Assembly: GCA_027946365.1 (NCBI GenBank)
Contig: JAPEUQ010000003.1
Span: 62,001-126,000 of the forward strand
Source: Kalmusia sp. IMI 367209
Taxonomy: Eukaryota > Ascomycota > Dothideomycetes > Pleosporales > Didymosphaeriaceae
Direction: 5' to 3'
Length of the DNA: 64,000 nt
Positions 54,677 through 64,000 of the stretch are shown one piece after another; position 1 is the first letter of the stretch; each line of letters opens with the position of its first letter. The translations under genes and the position numbers were made by a program. The notes below the pieces were generated by a model. That model had not been told where the DNA came from. It did not search any database and worked only from the letters and a program-made list of their open reading frames with translations.

Positions 54677-56379
54677 CTTTTACCAGAGAATAAAGGAAAG
54701 CGACGAGAGGTAGACGATGGTGAGGCTGTTATATGGAGATGTCACAGGGCACAGGAATCAGCTTGTTTGTGGTGGGTTAGTTAGGCTGCCACTCAGGCAG
54801 CAGCGACCCTTATTGGCTAGAAAAAGACCCACCAAGCAGACTTGCCACCAGGGCCACCAACATGTTCCCCATTTTACTACTGAGAATAGCATGAGATCTG
54901 GGCATGTACACAAGACTAGCAATGATATACATGTCCCATCACCGTCTGTCCCGCAATTGGTGCCTACATGTCTCTCGTCAGACCTGAGCTCAAATGCAAG
55001 GGTTTTATATGGAAGAAAACTCCCATCTCTGTGGTGGGTTTTCCTCCCGGAGTCAATATCCTTATAATTCTCTAGAAATAACATCAAATAATAAGATGGC
55101 GTCATTCAGGTCCTGTTTTCCAAACCATGGCTTTATCAACACTTCTAACGGCCAGGTCCAATTTCTTTACTACGCAGAGGCATTTCCGGTACATTCTTCT
55201 CAAGAAAAACGGTAGTGGAAGCGTACCCATTGTTCCAGTCTCATAGAAGCATTGCGCAGTCTCAAGTGACACTCGAGGATCAATGGAGAGATCCCTACGT
55301 AACAATTTGTTCACGATGCTCAGAATCTGTTCTTCATAGAGGCATCTCCTAATCATAACGATAGATTTAGGCTGGCTCAGATCATGCTTTTCAGACACCA
55401 AATATCACTCTGTGATTACTAGATTGATGTGACGGAGGCTAAAAACAGACAGCAGAGATATCATCCTGCATCACGACACGCATATGCATGAAATGCCGAC
55501 ATCCGAAAAGTTGATAGCCCACGCGTATATTTTATTTCGGAGCAGGTGTGGACCAGTGTGGCTGTGCGAGTTACTGTGCACAATATTGGCGACCACGAGT
55601 AGCTTCTAATGAGCGCCAATGTCGTCTAAGCCGTGCTTCATCGTCAGTAGTGTCTTTAAAGCATGATTACATGGCAGCCCCCAAGCAACGTCTACAACGC
55701 CAAAGTATGACTAATACTGGAAATCTCGATTTCCCCGGTGCGTACTCTGCCGCTGCCCGGTACCCTTCATATGAATACGAAAACTGGGGGGTGTGACGAT
55801 ACTATGGGAATCCGATGCTACATGTTTCACGAATAATAAAATGTACCGACTTCACTCGTTTCCAAAAGCCGTGAGCTTGATTTTAATATCCGCGTGGCCA
55901 CGGCACCCGGCCCGGCAAATTAGATGAAACACCAATATGAACAATCCAACGTCTGCTACCTCTCCAAATTGCTGCCCAATCAATATTGCCGCTGAATCAG
56001 ACATCCTTGGCACTAAACCTCGAAATAAGCTTACCAGGGGTTGATATGGCGGCTGAAGCGATCGTCAGATACTGGTAGGTGAGCGACACTGCATAGACTA
56101 AAATGCGGAGAGCAGGCGGAGAGCATGCCCAGAGACGCCCAGGACCAGATGACTGCTCCGTGTTGATTGAGATGGGGTCTTCTGCACGAATACAAGGCTA
56201 CGGATAGAGTGAAGGATCGCCATCGTGTCTATGCTAACGACAGACCGCAAGCCTGGCAACTGGAGTCGAAGATGAATATATAAGCGTCGCCCCATACCGT
56301 CCTGCTTCATTATCGACTATTGCGTCGACCAATCCATCGTTGCACGATCTTTAGACCTACGTAGTCCGCTCTCTTCGCA
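54677..56379. other. 1.7 kb intergenic, possible AA9 relic near 55.7 kb
   Basis: No intact gene. At 55690-55797 a short frame resembles part of the AA9 C-terminus (listed separately). The last 100 bp before 56380 contain a TATATAA-like sequence near 56276-56282 that could serve the AA9 gene. Confidence 0.45.
55697..55797 (+). pseudogene. possible relic of an AA9 LPMO C-terminus
   Basis: In one frame this reads TNTGNLDFPGAYSAAARYPSY. The intact AA9 gene 1.5 kb downstream has [18 protein letters not shown] at the matching place, and the DNA shares GGTGCGTACTC. Upstream and downstream parts of an AA9 gene are not recognisable. It may be the remnant of a tandem duplicate, but a match this short could also be chance. 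Confidence 0.25.
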
Positions 56380-57398
56380 ATGAAGTACTTCGCCGCCGTC
56401 GTGCTCGCACTATTACCCGCCCTCACCTCGGCTCACTGCGTCGCGCAGCGTGTTCGCGTTAATGGTGCTGTTAGTTTCACATCGCATATACAAAGTGTAC
56501 ACATGATATTTACTTTTGGGTAGGACCAGGGTCAACTCGTTGGTATTCGCACGCCGAACTCTAACAACCCCATTCAAAACGTGAACGATGGCAACTTCGC
56601 TTGCAACAGCGGCTTCCACACTCCTGTGTCTAGCACAGTCATCAACGTGAAGGCTGGTGACAAAGTCGGCACCCAATGGGGACATGTCATTGGCGGTGCA
56701 CAATCTTCTGGCGACAAGGACAACCCGATCGCAGCTTCACACAAGGGTACGTATTGTCGAAGTGGCTTCCAAGCATTTGCTGATAGTATATAGGTCCCAC
56801 GATCTTCTACCTGTATGTCCGCTTGATTACCTCTTTTGAAGCATCGGCAGTCTTTCTCGTCCTTGTCTCGCCAAATGCAACAATCATGAACTGACATATT
56901 CGCAGTGCAAAGGTTGACAATGCTGCCACAGCTTCGGGCTCTGGCCTCAAGTGGTTCAAGATCGCCGAAGACGGCCTCGACGGATCTGGCAAATGGGGTG
57001 TTGACAGGATGATCGCCAACGGCGGATGGGTCGACTTCCAGATTCCCAGCTGCGTTGCGCCCGGCCAATACCTCCTCCGCACTGAGATAATCGCTCTGCA
57101 CTCGGCGAGCAAGCCAAGTCAGGCACAGTTCTACATGGTACGTATATTCTCATGTTCAGGTCATCCACTAGCCGGTAGGAAAACTTCAAGGAAGTCTTAC
57201 TGATGGGATCAATAGGGCTGCGCCCAAATCAACATAAGTGGCTCGGGAACCAACACTGGAGGGCAGACTGTCAGCTTCCCGGGTGCGTACTCGGCGAATG
57301 ACCCTGGAATTTTGGTCAATATCTACAATGCTCAAGGGCAGCCAGTTGGTAATGGGCAGCCGTACAAGATCCCGGGACCGGCGAAGCTTACTTGCTAA
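56380..57398 (+). CDS. AA9 lytic polysaccharide monooxygenase (former GH61)
   Basis: Five exons, 56380-56469, 56524-56746, 56794-56812, 56906-57137 and 57216-57398, give 248 codons; the third exon is only 19 bp. The copper enzyme oxidatively cleaves cellulose and related glucans outside the cell. The signal peptide [18 protein letters not shown] is cut before HC, so His1 of the mature protein is free to form the histidine brace, with the second ligand His in WGHVIGG (mature about 66). Other family blocks: [59 protein letters not shown], and [19 protein letters not shown]. Near the end QAQFYMGCAQI carries the axial Tyr. A Cys pair (ACN...PSC) forms the usual disulphide. There is no CBM1 module; the protein ends soon after the catalytic domain. 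No frame break. It is convergent with the dehydrogenase gene. Confidence 0.96.
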
Positions 57399-57569
57399 AC
57401 TTCTCAACTACTTGAGATGTATAACGGGTGGGTAGCCCTTACGAGGAAGAAAGGTTTGCATAGGGTTGTAGCCCTTTCAATGCATCACTTTTCAATGATA
57501 CTGCACTCTATACAGTCGGCTCTTACTATACCTTTGCCTATCAATGCCTTATGCTACTCGTCTATCTCT

Positions 57570-58883
57570 TCATCCCGGGATCTTTAATACAATTTTCCCC
57601 CGCACCCTGCCTTCTTCCATCAACCTATTCGCCCTCTCCCACGCCTTTTTCTCTTTTCCCTCCTCTAATATGCCCTCAAGGACCTCCTGTACCACAACTT
57701 TTACCTCTCCTTTCTCCGCTAACCTTGCTACTTGCTCTAAGTACTTGGACTCATTATATAAGATAATAGCCGCGTATCTAGGGTCAAAAATCCAACCAGA
57801 AAGATGCCGTAAGATCTGCGAAGGGTAGGTGAGATACGTTAGTGGGGGACCCGGAACAGTGCGGCTTGTTTTGTCGCCGACAATGGTCACGTAGGCGCCG
57901 TGCTTATGAAGAATTTCTTTCTGTAGCCAGTTAGCATTTGGAAAGAGCTATTGTTTGATCGCGAATAAAACGTAAGATATACCCAATGTTGGAATATCTC
58001 TGTGCCGCCTACACAATCGATATACAAATCGAATTTCTGTCCAGAAGGTTGATGGTTGAGCAGGGCTTGCCCTACATTGCTCGTCGTATAATCGATATAA
58101 TCATCTGCACCGAGCTCTTGCACGAAATCTACATTACGGCCAGAGCAAATGGCTAATACATGGCAGTTGTAAACTTTTTTCGCCACTAATATAGGTCAGC
58201 AAGCTTCTATCTCCATCAAACTATACTCGTTGATTGGTTGACTATTCACGAGGACATCGTACGTTGCAGACACCACATGCCAGTACCACCACTTGCGCCC
58301 GCGATAATGACTCTCCGCTTCCCAGTGGACGGAGTGACGGGTGGCAGCCGATCCAAGCAAGCGAATGCGGTAAGAGTCACGAGTGGAACGGCTGCTGCTT
58401 CGGCCCAACTCCAGCATTTGGGCTTTCGAGCAATCGGGCCTTTTTCCGAGACGGTGAGATACTTCGTGAACGTTCCTTGGGCAGTCTACGGTTTTATCAG
58501 TAAATTTCTTACTCTGCATGAGCCCCACCCCGGCTATCTCTTCCATCTAGTTCTTCCTGACTCCCCAAGGAAATACTACTCACTGGCCCTTCACACATTC
58601 CAAATACCTCGTCATCTATCTCCCATTTCCCCTTCAACTTATCTCCTACCGCCGCAATCGACCCCGCATAATCCCAACCCATAGTCCCTTCCCTCCCGAA
58701 TCGTCCCCATCCAACGAGTGGGCTATGCCATAGCTGAATGTCGCACGGGTTGATGGCCGCGGCGTGTACTCTAATGAGAAGTTGGTTGGGCGCAGGAGGC
58801 ACAAGGGGTGTTTGGGTGAGGTGCGGGGTGGCGGATGGGGAGGCGAATGTTAGGGATGTGTTATTAGGAGGAAGAGGGGACAT
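57570..58883 (-). CDS. medium-chain dehydrogenase/reductase (quinone oxidoreductase-like)
   Basis: Four exons, 58584-58883, 58263-58485, 57983-58185 and 57570-57947; phases give 367 codons. The family reduces enones or quinones with NADPH and lacks zinc in many members. The N-terminal GroES-like domain has PNQLLIRVHAAAINPCDIQLW and GWDYAGSIAAVGD; the Asn-Pro-Cys-Asp segment is typical of the zinc-independent branch. After the first intron GTFTKYLTVSEKGPIARKPK and WSWAEAAAVPLV lead to the Rossmann loop VIIAGASGGTGMWCLQLAK, with ADDYIDYT following. YIDCVGGTEIFQHW is also typical. The first intron (99 bp) must be spliced out in phase 0; read straight through, the gene looks broken, but it is not. 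The C-terminal residues (ESKYLEQVARLAEKGEV...) match the reductase tail that positions substrate. It is convergent with AA9, 170 bp apart, and tandem with the MFS gene upstream. Confidence 0.87.
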
Positions 58884-59507
58884 TGTCGCGCTAGGGCTAC
58901 GGGCTAGTAGAGGGAAGCACAATGCAGAGGATAGAATATAATTGATGTGATGGATGCAGCGAAGAAGGGTTTTTATAAAGAGAGCCTTTTGACGTTCTGA
59001 CGTTGTATCGATATGCGTTCGCGTATGTTTAGCGCCTTTAGGTTTAGTCTCCACTAGGTCGTGAAGCTGCGTGATGTTGTAGCCCCGATGGAACATCACC
59101 TAATACATACCACGATGTTTAAGTTTATCGCTCTTCAGCTTTTAACCTAGGTTAAATGAGAACTGCAAGGCGATATGTTTTACTTGAAAGAGCTGCCGAA
59201 TTATCTTTGAATATAGGAAAGCCTAGTCGAACGTTCATCTCAGGACTAGAACCATCAATCTGACCACGATCAATGTGTCGTAAATGAGCGTTGGAGTTTG
59301 TTTACTCTACATAGAGGGATTCGATGTGCAGTGAGATGCCCAGCGACCGGACGAAACCGCACAAAATCTATGCCCCTGCTTAGCAAGCATAGCAGGCAGA
59401 TTGCTCGCAATAAACGAGTCATGAGTCGCGAATATGAGGCTCTGCTCTGCATTGTCCTCCGTCCCGTATATGTACTTTTCTTATTCCTCCCCTTCGCGGA
59501 AGCTGGT
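58884..59507. other. intergenic spacer MDR / MFS
   Basis: About 620 bp between the start of the dehydrogenase gene and the end of the MFS gene, both minus strand. It should hold the dehydrogenase promoter. No gene is seen. Confidence 0.5.
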
Positions 59508-61296
59508 TCATAGCTTAACCGTACTCCTCGCTCTAATTTTCTCCCCATACCGGATAAACAAAAAAGGGATCGGAATCAACGCCAAACTAACAAACCCCAG
59601 CAGCGAGTTTCCCCAACCATACCCCATGGCTTTGTACATCTTCGAGCTACTCAGCGGAATCAGCGCTGCGCACAAACTACGTAGCACCGTACTGGCTGCC
59701 ATCGCGCTCGCCGCATGCACCGTAAACACGTCGACTAGGTATGTCGTGGCTGGCATGAACGTCATAAGGAGCCCAAAGCCGATGACACCGGTTCCGAGTA
59801 TAGGAACGATCCAGTGCGTGCTCTTTTGCGCACTCCAGCCGTACCAGAAGAGGCCAATGGGCAGGAGGAAGCCACCCAAGCACATGGTGTAGAGACGGTG
59901 CTCTGGCTTAAAATCGCCACGCGCGATGTGTTTCTTTACTGTCCTGTTGCCGAAGTATGTGAAGGCTGATTGCCCTATCAGGGAACCGATCCCAAGTCCC
60001 ATAAAGGACAGACCAAGGATCCCACCATTCCAGTGATACTGATTTTTATAGACCGCAGTGAATGTGGTGAATAAGATATAGAGGTAGGCGTATGTGATAG
60101 CGATGTAGACCGACATAGCGAGACATATGGTGGAACGCGTGAGCATTTTGGCGGGACGAATGATAGAAAATTTGAAGAGGTCTGTTGCGGAAAGGTCGGA
60201 TGCGAGTTTGGAGCGTAGCTTGAGGTTGTTGGTTTCTGCGCGGAGACGTTTCGCTTTGCGTTCGAGGATTACAGGAGCTGAAGTTTCGTTCATGAGGAGA
60301 ATGGACATCAGCATCAGGGCGCCCGCCTGTTCGGAATTAGTTGGGAATAGTATGTAAATGATGGGATACGTACAACTATGGCGACGAACCAAAAGTTCCA
60401 TCTCCAGCCTTTTGCGACAGTTAGGAAGCCACCAATAATTGGACCGACACAAGGGCCGATCGCTGTATCTTTGTTAGCAGTCGACATTAGAGAGCATCGG
60501 TTCCGCTCACTTGGCCCCATCATCCAAACCACCATGGCTGTACCACGCTGCTCTCTGCTTATCAAATCCGCAATCGTACCCCCGCCCAGCACCATCGGCG
60601 CACCTCCAAAGCAACCCATTAGAAAGCGAAACGTGACAAATTGGCCCATGTTTGAAGAAACCGCCGCCGCGATGCTAAATATCACGAACAAGGCATTACA
60701 ACTATGATACAATGGCAAACGGCCATACATTTCCGATAAGGGTGCAATGACTACAATACGTCAGTAAATCGTACTCATATATCAAACCGAAACATACTCA
60801 TTGGTCCGAAAGCAAAGCCTAGGACATATACAGACACCATAAACTGTTCCAGCATGTCATTTGTCGAGTGAAAGGTCTCCATAACTTTTGGTACTCCTGG
60901 AGCGAACATACTCGATGCGAGCGGTGTCAAAAAAGTAATCGCAGAAATCAGAATCACAGTCCCCCACTTCTTCGTATATTTCCAATTCATAGGATTTTGG
61001 GGGTCATCAGGGCCGTCCCAGAATACAACGTTCGGATCATCTTCGTTGTTTTCTACAGCCTCCTCTTCACTAGATACTGACTCTGCAATCTCGCCCTTTT
61101 CGATATCCTTGTCGATTGACAGAGGTGAGATATTTTCTCGGTCGTGAATATTGTGGGCGCGAGGTGTAGACGTGTGGCAGGGTTCTTGGTGAATTGAGCC
61201 GACGTTACCTGGGATGTCTGCATCGTGACCTTCTGCTACAGCGAGCTCGATGATTTCGCTGCGCGTTGGATGTCGATAGAGGTTTGGTTTGGCCAT
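59508..61296 (-). CDS. MFS multidrug/metabolite transporter (DHA1-like)
   Basis: Four exons, 60798-61296, 60511-60750, 60374-60462 and 59508-60326, give 548 codons. The protein should export small molecules by proton antiport at the plasma membrane. A cytosolic N-terminus of about 115 residues ends with VVFWDGPDDPQNPMNWKYTKKW, the signature just before helix 1 in fungal DHA1 carriers. Twelve hydrophobic helices follow. Motif-like elements include PLSEMYGRLPLY after helix 2, the FGGAPMVLGGGTIADLI stretch with REQRGTAM, and GPCVGPIIGGFL (antiporter motif C type). Between the two halves is a charged loop with LERKAKRLRAETN. The last helices have GFGLLMTFMPATTYLVDVF and STVLRSLCAALIPL. These match Tpo/Flr-type drug transporters. 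The substrate is unknown. No frame break. It lies in the same orientation as the reductase downstream; whether the two are co-regulated is unknown. Confidence 0.92.
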
Positions 61297-62636
61297 GATA
61301 CAGAAATGACGATATGCAAAATGGACCACTGCACTTTCGACCGGGGAGCTCGGCGCTATTTATCCAAAGATGTGGGAACACAAGATCCTTCTCTCTGTTG
61401 ATCGTACGGGCCGATGCTATACAACAAACGATGGAACTCCGTCTCAGCGCATATCTTCTAGTCGTGTGTAATCGGCCGCAGTGGTAGCAACTTCAATAAT
61501 ATAACGTCGTTAGCTCGCGCCGTTTACCATAATTCAACGGGCATCTAAAAAGTGATTCTGAAGGAACAGTGAAGGTGTCAAAGTTACAGCTGCGCCATCG
61601 TCACTGAGCGCTTGCGAGGATAAGGCACATTAATAATAGAGAGCGAGTTCCTAGAAAATCAGAGGTGCAGGAGAAGGCTCCACAAGTCATGGGTCAAGGG
61701 TGCCGCTTTGCCGCACAGGTGCGGAAATGGTGACCCTCCCGCATTGACACTGCCGTTTATCTCCGCATCCGACATGGGGTTTGAGAAAGTCATCGCTTTT
61801 GCGGGCGCTAATAACAGTGTTCGAGCCCCGTTCTTGTTGAAGATCAGTTCAGATTTGGGAATTGGGAGGGAAACCGACTGGAGAGAACCATTGTTCACAC
61901 CCCTGTGCGGTGTTTCTGACGCTCGAACGGCATTAGAGCCCGCAGGGGAAGATCGTCTAAAATCTCGGGATCGGTATCGGATTTCGCATGGAAGGTAATT
62001 ATCCAAAAGCTTGAAGAAGAAAACGTGAACCGCTCCAAACACACTCCCTGTTTCAAACGCCGTGGCTTCCATTGCACAAGTCTAACGTGTGCCGACGTCG
62101 CACAACAGCGCGGGTGACCTCAACAATGCTTCTCTTCCCCAGACAAGAGCTCTAGCCCTCTCCTTCGCTGCAATCGCGGAACGAAGCCTGGAAGTGGATG
62201 CGGGCAGCGGTGAGCTCCACGGAAGGATCATTAGCCTCGGCCGAGCTTGCATCACGCACACCCCGCTTGCTTAACCCCGATGCTATCTTTCTATGAGCAT
62301 CTATCGCGCCCGCGGAGTGCTTTGTGATTGGGCTTTTCGATCAAGAGCTTGATTCGATTGGGGTATGCTCTTGTGTTGATAGTTGAGGCTGCGATAACCT
62401 TTATAGACGTTATCTACATTCGCAGAAGGCACCAAGGTTGATATAAGGACAACGGCTACGCATGGTAATCTGACGCCCCACATGCCTTAAAGCCGCTTGG
62501 GGCTAGTTGAGATGTGGTGTGCGAAGAATCAGGTACATGCACACGGTACTACTGATCATGTAAGGTCAAGAGAGTCCGAGGCTTAGCACAAAAGACATCT
62601 TATTCTTCAATTCGTGTAAGATCAATGGATACAATT
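61297..62636. other. 1.3 kb intergenic MFS / HET
   Basis: No gene supported; open frames at 61659-62077 on both strands overlap without family features. It should include the MFS promoter and the 3' flank of the HET gene. Confidence 0.5.
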
Positions 62637-63910
62637 TCAGGATAGGTACTCTGTAGGTAACAGGCAAGCATAGTACTGTTTTTCGGTAAACATGCCCTTC
62701 GCATCGTGTCTCCATTTTCCAGGGGAGTGATGTTTCTTAATCCAAACGAAAGTCTTGTTGCCGCGTTGGAGTTTCTTTGTTCCTCCGATGTGATGCCACC
62801 ATCTGGCATTAAGCCACTGGCAACCACTATACATTCCAAATTCATTCATTTCCTGTTCTTCCGGCTCGAAACCCATCGAAAGAACGCAATCAGTATTAAA
62901 AATTGCATCCTCATCATAAAGGCTCCATAACATCTCCTCTAGACCAACCACGTGATGGGCAGGTAGGCTCATATTTCGGGTCAACCGCTTGACGAAATTA
63001 CCGAAAGCATAGAAGTATGTATATGAGCTCCTGTCCGCGCGTTCATCGAGGCCAGAAAACATTAACAGACTTTTCTCAACAGTCAAAATAGCCTCAAGAA
63101 ACAGTTCGACGACGGACTTAGTGTAGTCTGCCTTTATATCCGTATTCGTGACCAGACCTAGGGAGCCCATATACCACATCTCGCTTGTCTGCACACCCGT
63201 TTCCGCCATAACGTTCGATGCAAACTTCAAGACTACTACCACCGCGGGTGTCACGAAAGTCTCGAGTGCCTTCGGGAATTAAAGATAGGGCGGCGTTGGG
63301 TACTTCGCCCCACGCGCAGGTCTCGGCCAACTCAGACATGGCACGTCTACGAATCCAAAGAGTCTGGCATAGGATATAGACTTCCGGGGCGAGGAGAATT
63401 TCTTGCACGATCCATAAGCGCGTGAAGTAAGGATTGAGTAGAAGCGGTGTTAATACTTCGCAATCTTGAGTAGCATAAAATTCTTGAGCTGCTTTGACCG
63501 TCTCGTCGGCGCACCCAAGCCAAACAACAACGAAACAACATTGACTATAGATCCTACTCATCAACGAGACTTGGTGATTGCGTTCGGCGACGTTGGTTTG
63601 GTCGATACACAGTTGGTCTATAAATAAACGTAGCGTGTTGTTCTTGTTTCTATGGAAGCAAGAGAGGAACTCGAAGAGGTTCTCTCGCACTTCGAAATTT
63701 TTTGCCGTTGAGTAAGATTCGATATTTCGGGTAATCGAGGCCCCATGTATACGATAGGGCGATGTACCGTGGAGCAGTATTAAGATCGTGGGTTTCAATC
63801 GTACACATAACCGTAGACGACTTAGGACGGCGATGAAGTCTTAACAATCGAATCTGTTGGGTGGATGTATCAAGAGGCTAGTGCCTGTAGCTGGGAAGCT
63901 CGGTGGCCAT
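62637..63910 (-). pseudogene. HET-domain protein, frame broken twice, 5' end unclear
   Basis: Reads as a HET incompatibility protein of about 420 residues over two small frame changes. Landmarks in order: PLDTSTQQIRLLRLH, YIALSYTWG (motif 1), NGKKFEVRENLFEFL, LRLFIDQLCIDQTNVAERN (motif 2, with FIDQLCIDQ for the usual WIDALCINQ), LMSRIYSQCCFVVVWLG, YFTRLWIVQEILLA (motif 3), CADKRDVVYGLLGLV, then an unrelated C-terminal part. Extra bases lie in T6 at 63698-63703 and in GGG at 63161-63163. Upstream, ATG at 63910 would start MATELPSYRH, but a TAG at 63878-63880 follows at once. That TAG may be the end of an intron whose first exon lies near or beyond the window edge, or a real stop. Given the other frame shifts in this window, assembly error is as likely as true gene decay, so 'pseudogene' is provisional. 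Confidence 0.65.
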
Positions 63911-64000
63911 CAGGACGAGCGTTTCGCATGCACTGAAAGTCTGGAGTTGCCCCAACACAAAGCTTGCCGAGATAGGACAGTGTCAAAGGCTGGATATAGC

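Noticed and set aside
58480..58600. Apparent frame break in the medium-chain reductase
   Set aside because: A single 98-99 bp GT-AG intron from 58583 to 58486 joins GMCEGP to TAQGTFTKYL in phase 0, so the gene is intact.

Overview
The window reads as nuclear DNA of a filamentous ascomycete (Pezizomycotina, probably a dothideomycete; the class is inferred from the overall gene set and not proven). Genes carry short GT-AG introns (mostly 43-130 bp, often with a CTAAC/CTGAC-type branch site), intergenic spaces are 0.2-4 kb, and the gene families are typical of such fungi: HET incompatibility domains, an AA9 polysaccharide monooxygenase, a BAHD-type acyltransferase and an MFS drug transporter. 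Gene models below were built by hand from reading frame, splice phase and family expectation; no search was run.

Layout. 1.3-13 kb: housekeeping block with RPAP1/Rba50, the ARID subunit SWI1, proteasome ATPase RPT3, a small mitochondrial LEA-like protein and a secreted carboxylesterase. 14-16 kb: a polytopic membrane protein with a C-terminal DUF3431 domain. 16-20.9 kb: gene-poor. 21-26 kb: eIF1, DNA ligase I and an orphan 400-residue protein. 26.3-29.4 kb: gene-poor, with one intron-containing tRNA-Ser(CGA). 29.5-31.3 kb: UBP8 (SAGA deubiquitinase). 32.4-36.5 kb: a HET-domain gene whose HET domain is split by a long ankyrin array. 37-47.5 kb: a Rossmann-fold NAD(P)-binding protein, tubulin cofactor C, a BAHD acyltransferase, complex I subunit NDUFA11 and a UBP2-like deubiquitinase. 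49.6-54.7 kb: the TORC2 effector SLM1 and an F-box protein. 56.4-64 kb: a more accessory segment with AA9 LPMO, a medium-chain dehydrogenase/reductase, an MFS transporter and a second HET gene that runs to the window edge.

Two things stand out. First, the gene at 32426-36522: splice phases join an N-terminal HET fragment, about 15 ankyrin repeats, an acidic linker and the rest of the HET domain into one reading frame, so the ankyrin array lies inside the HET fold rather than beside it. Second, at least seven otherwise conserved genes (eIF1, DNA ligase I at three places, TBCC, BAHD, UBP2 and both HET genes) contain small net frame shifts, nearly all readable as one extra base in a short homopolymer. 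Because several of these genes are essential, base-level assembly error is the most economical explanation, and gene models across them should be treated as corrected models.
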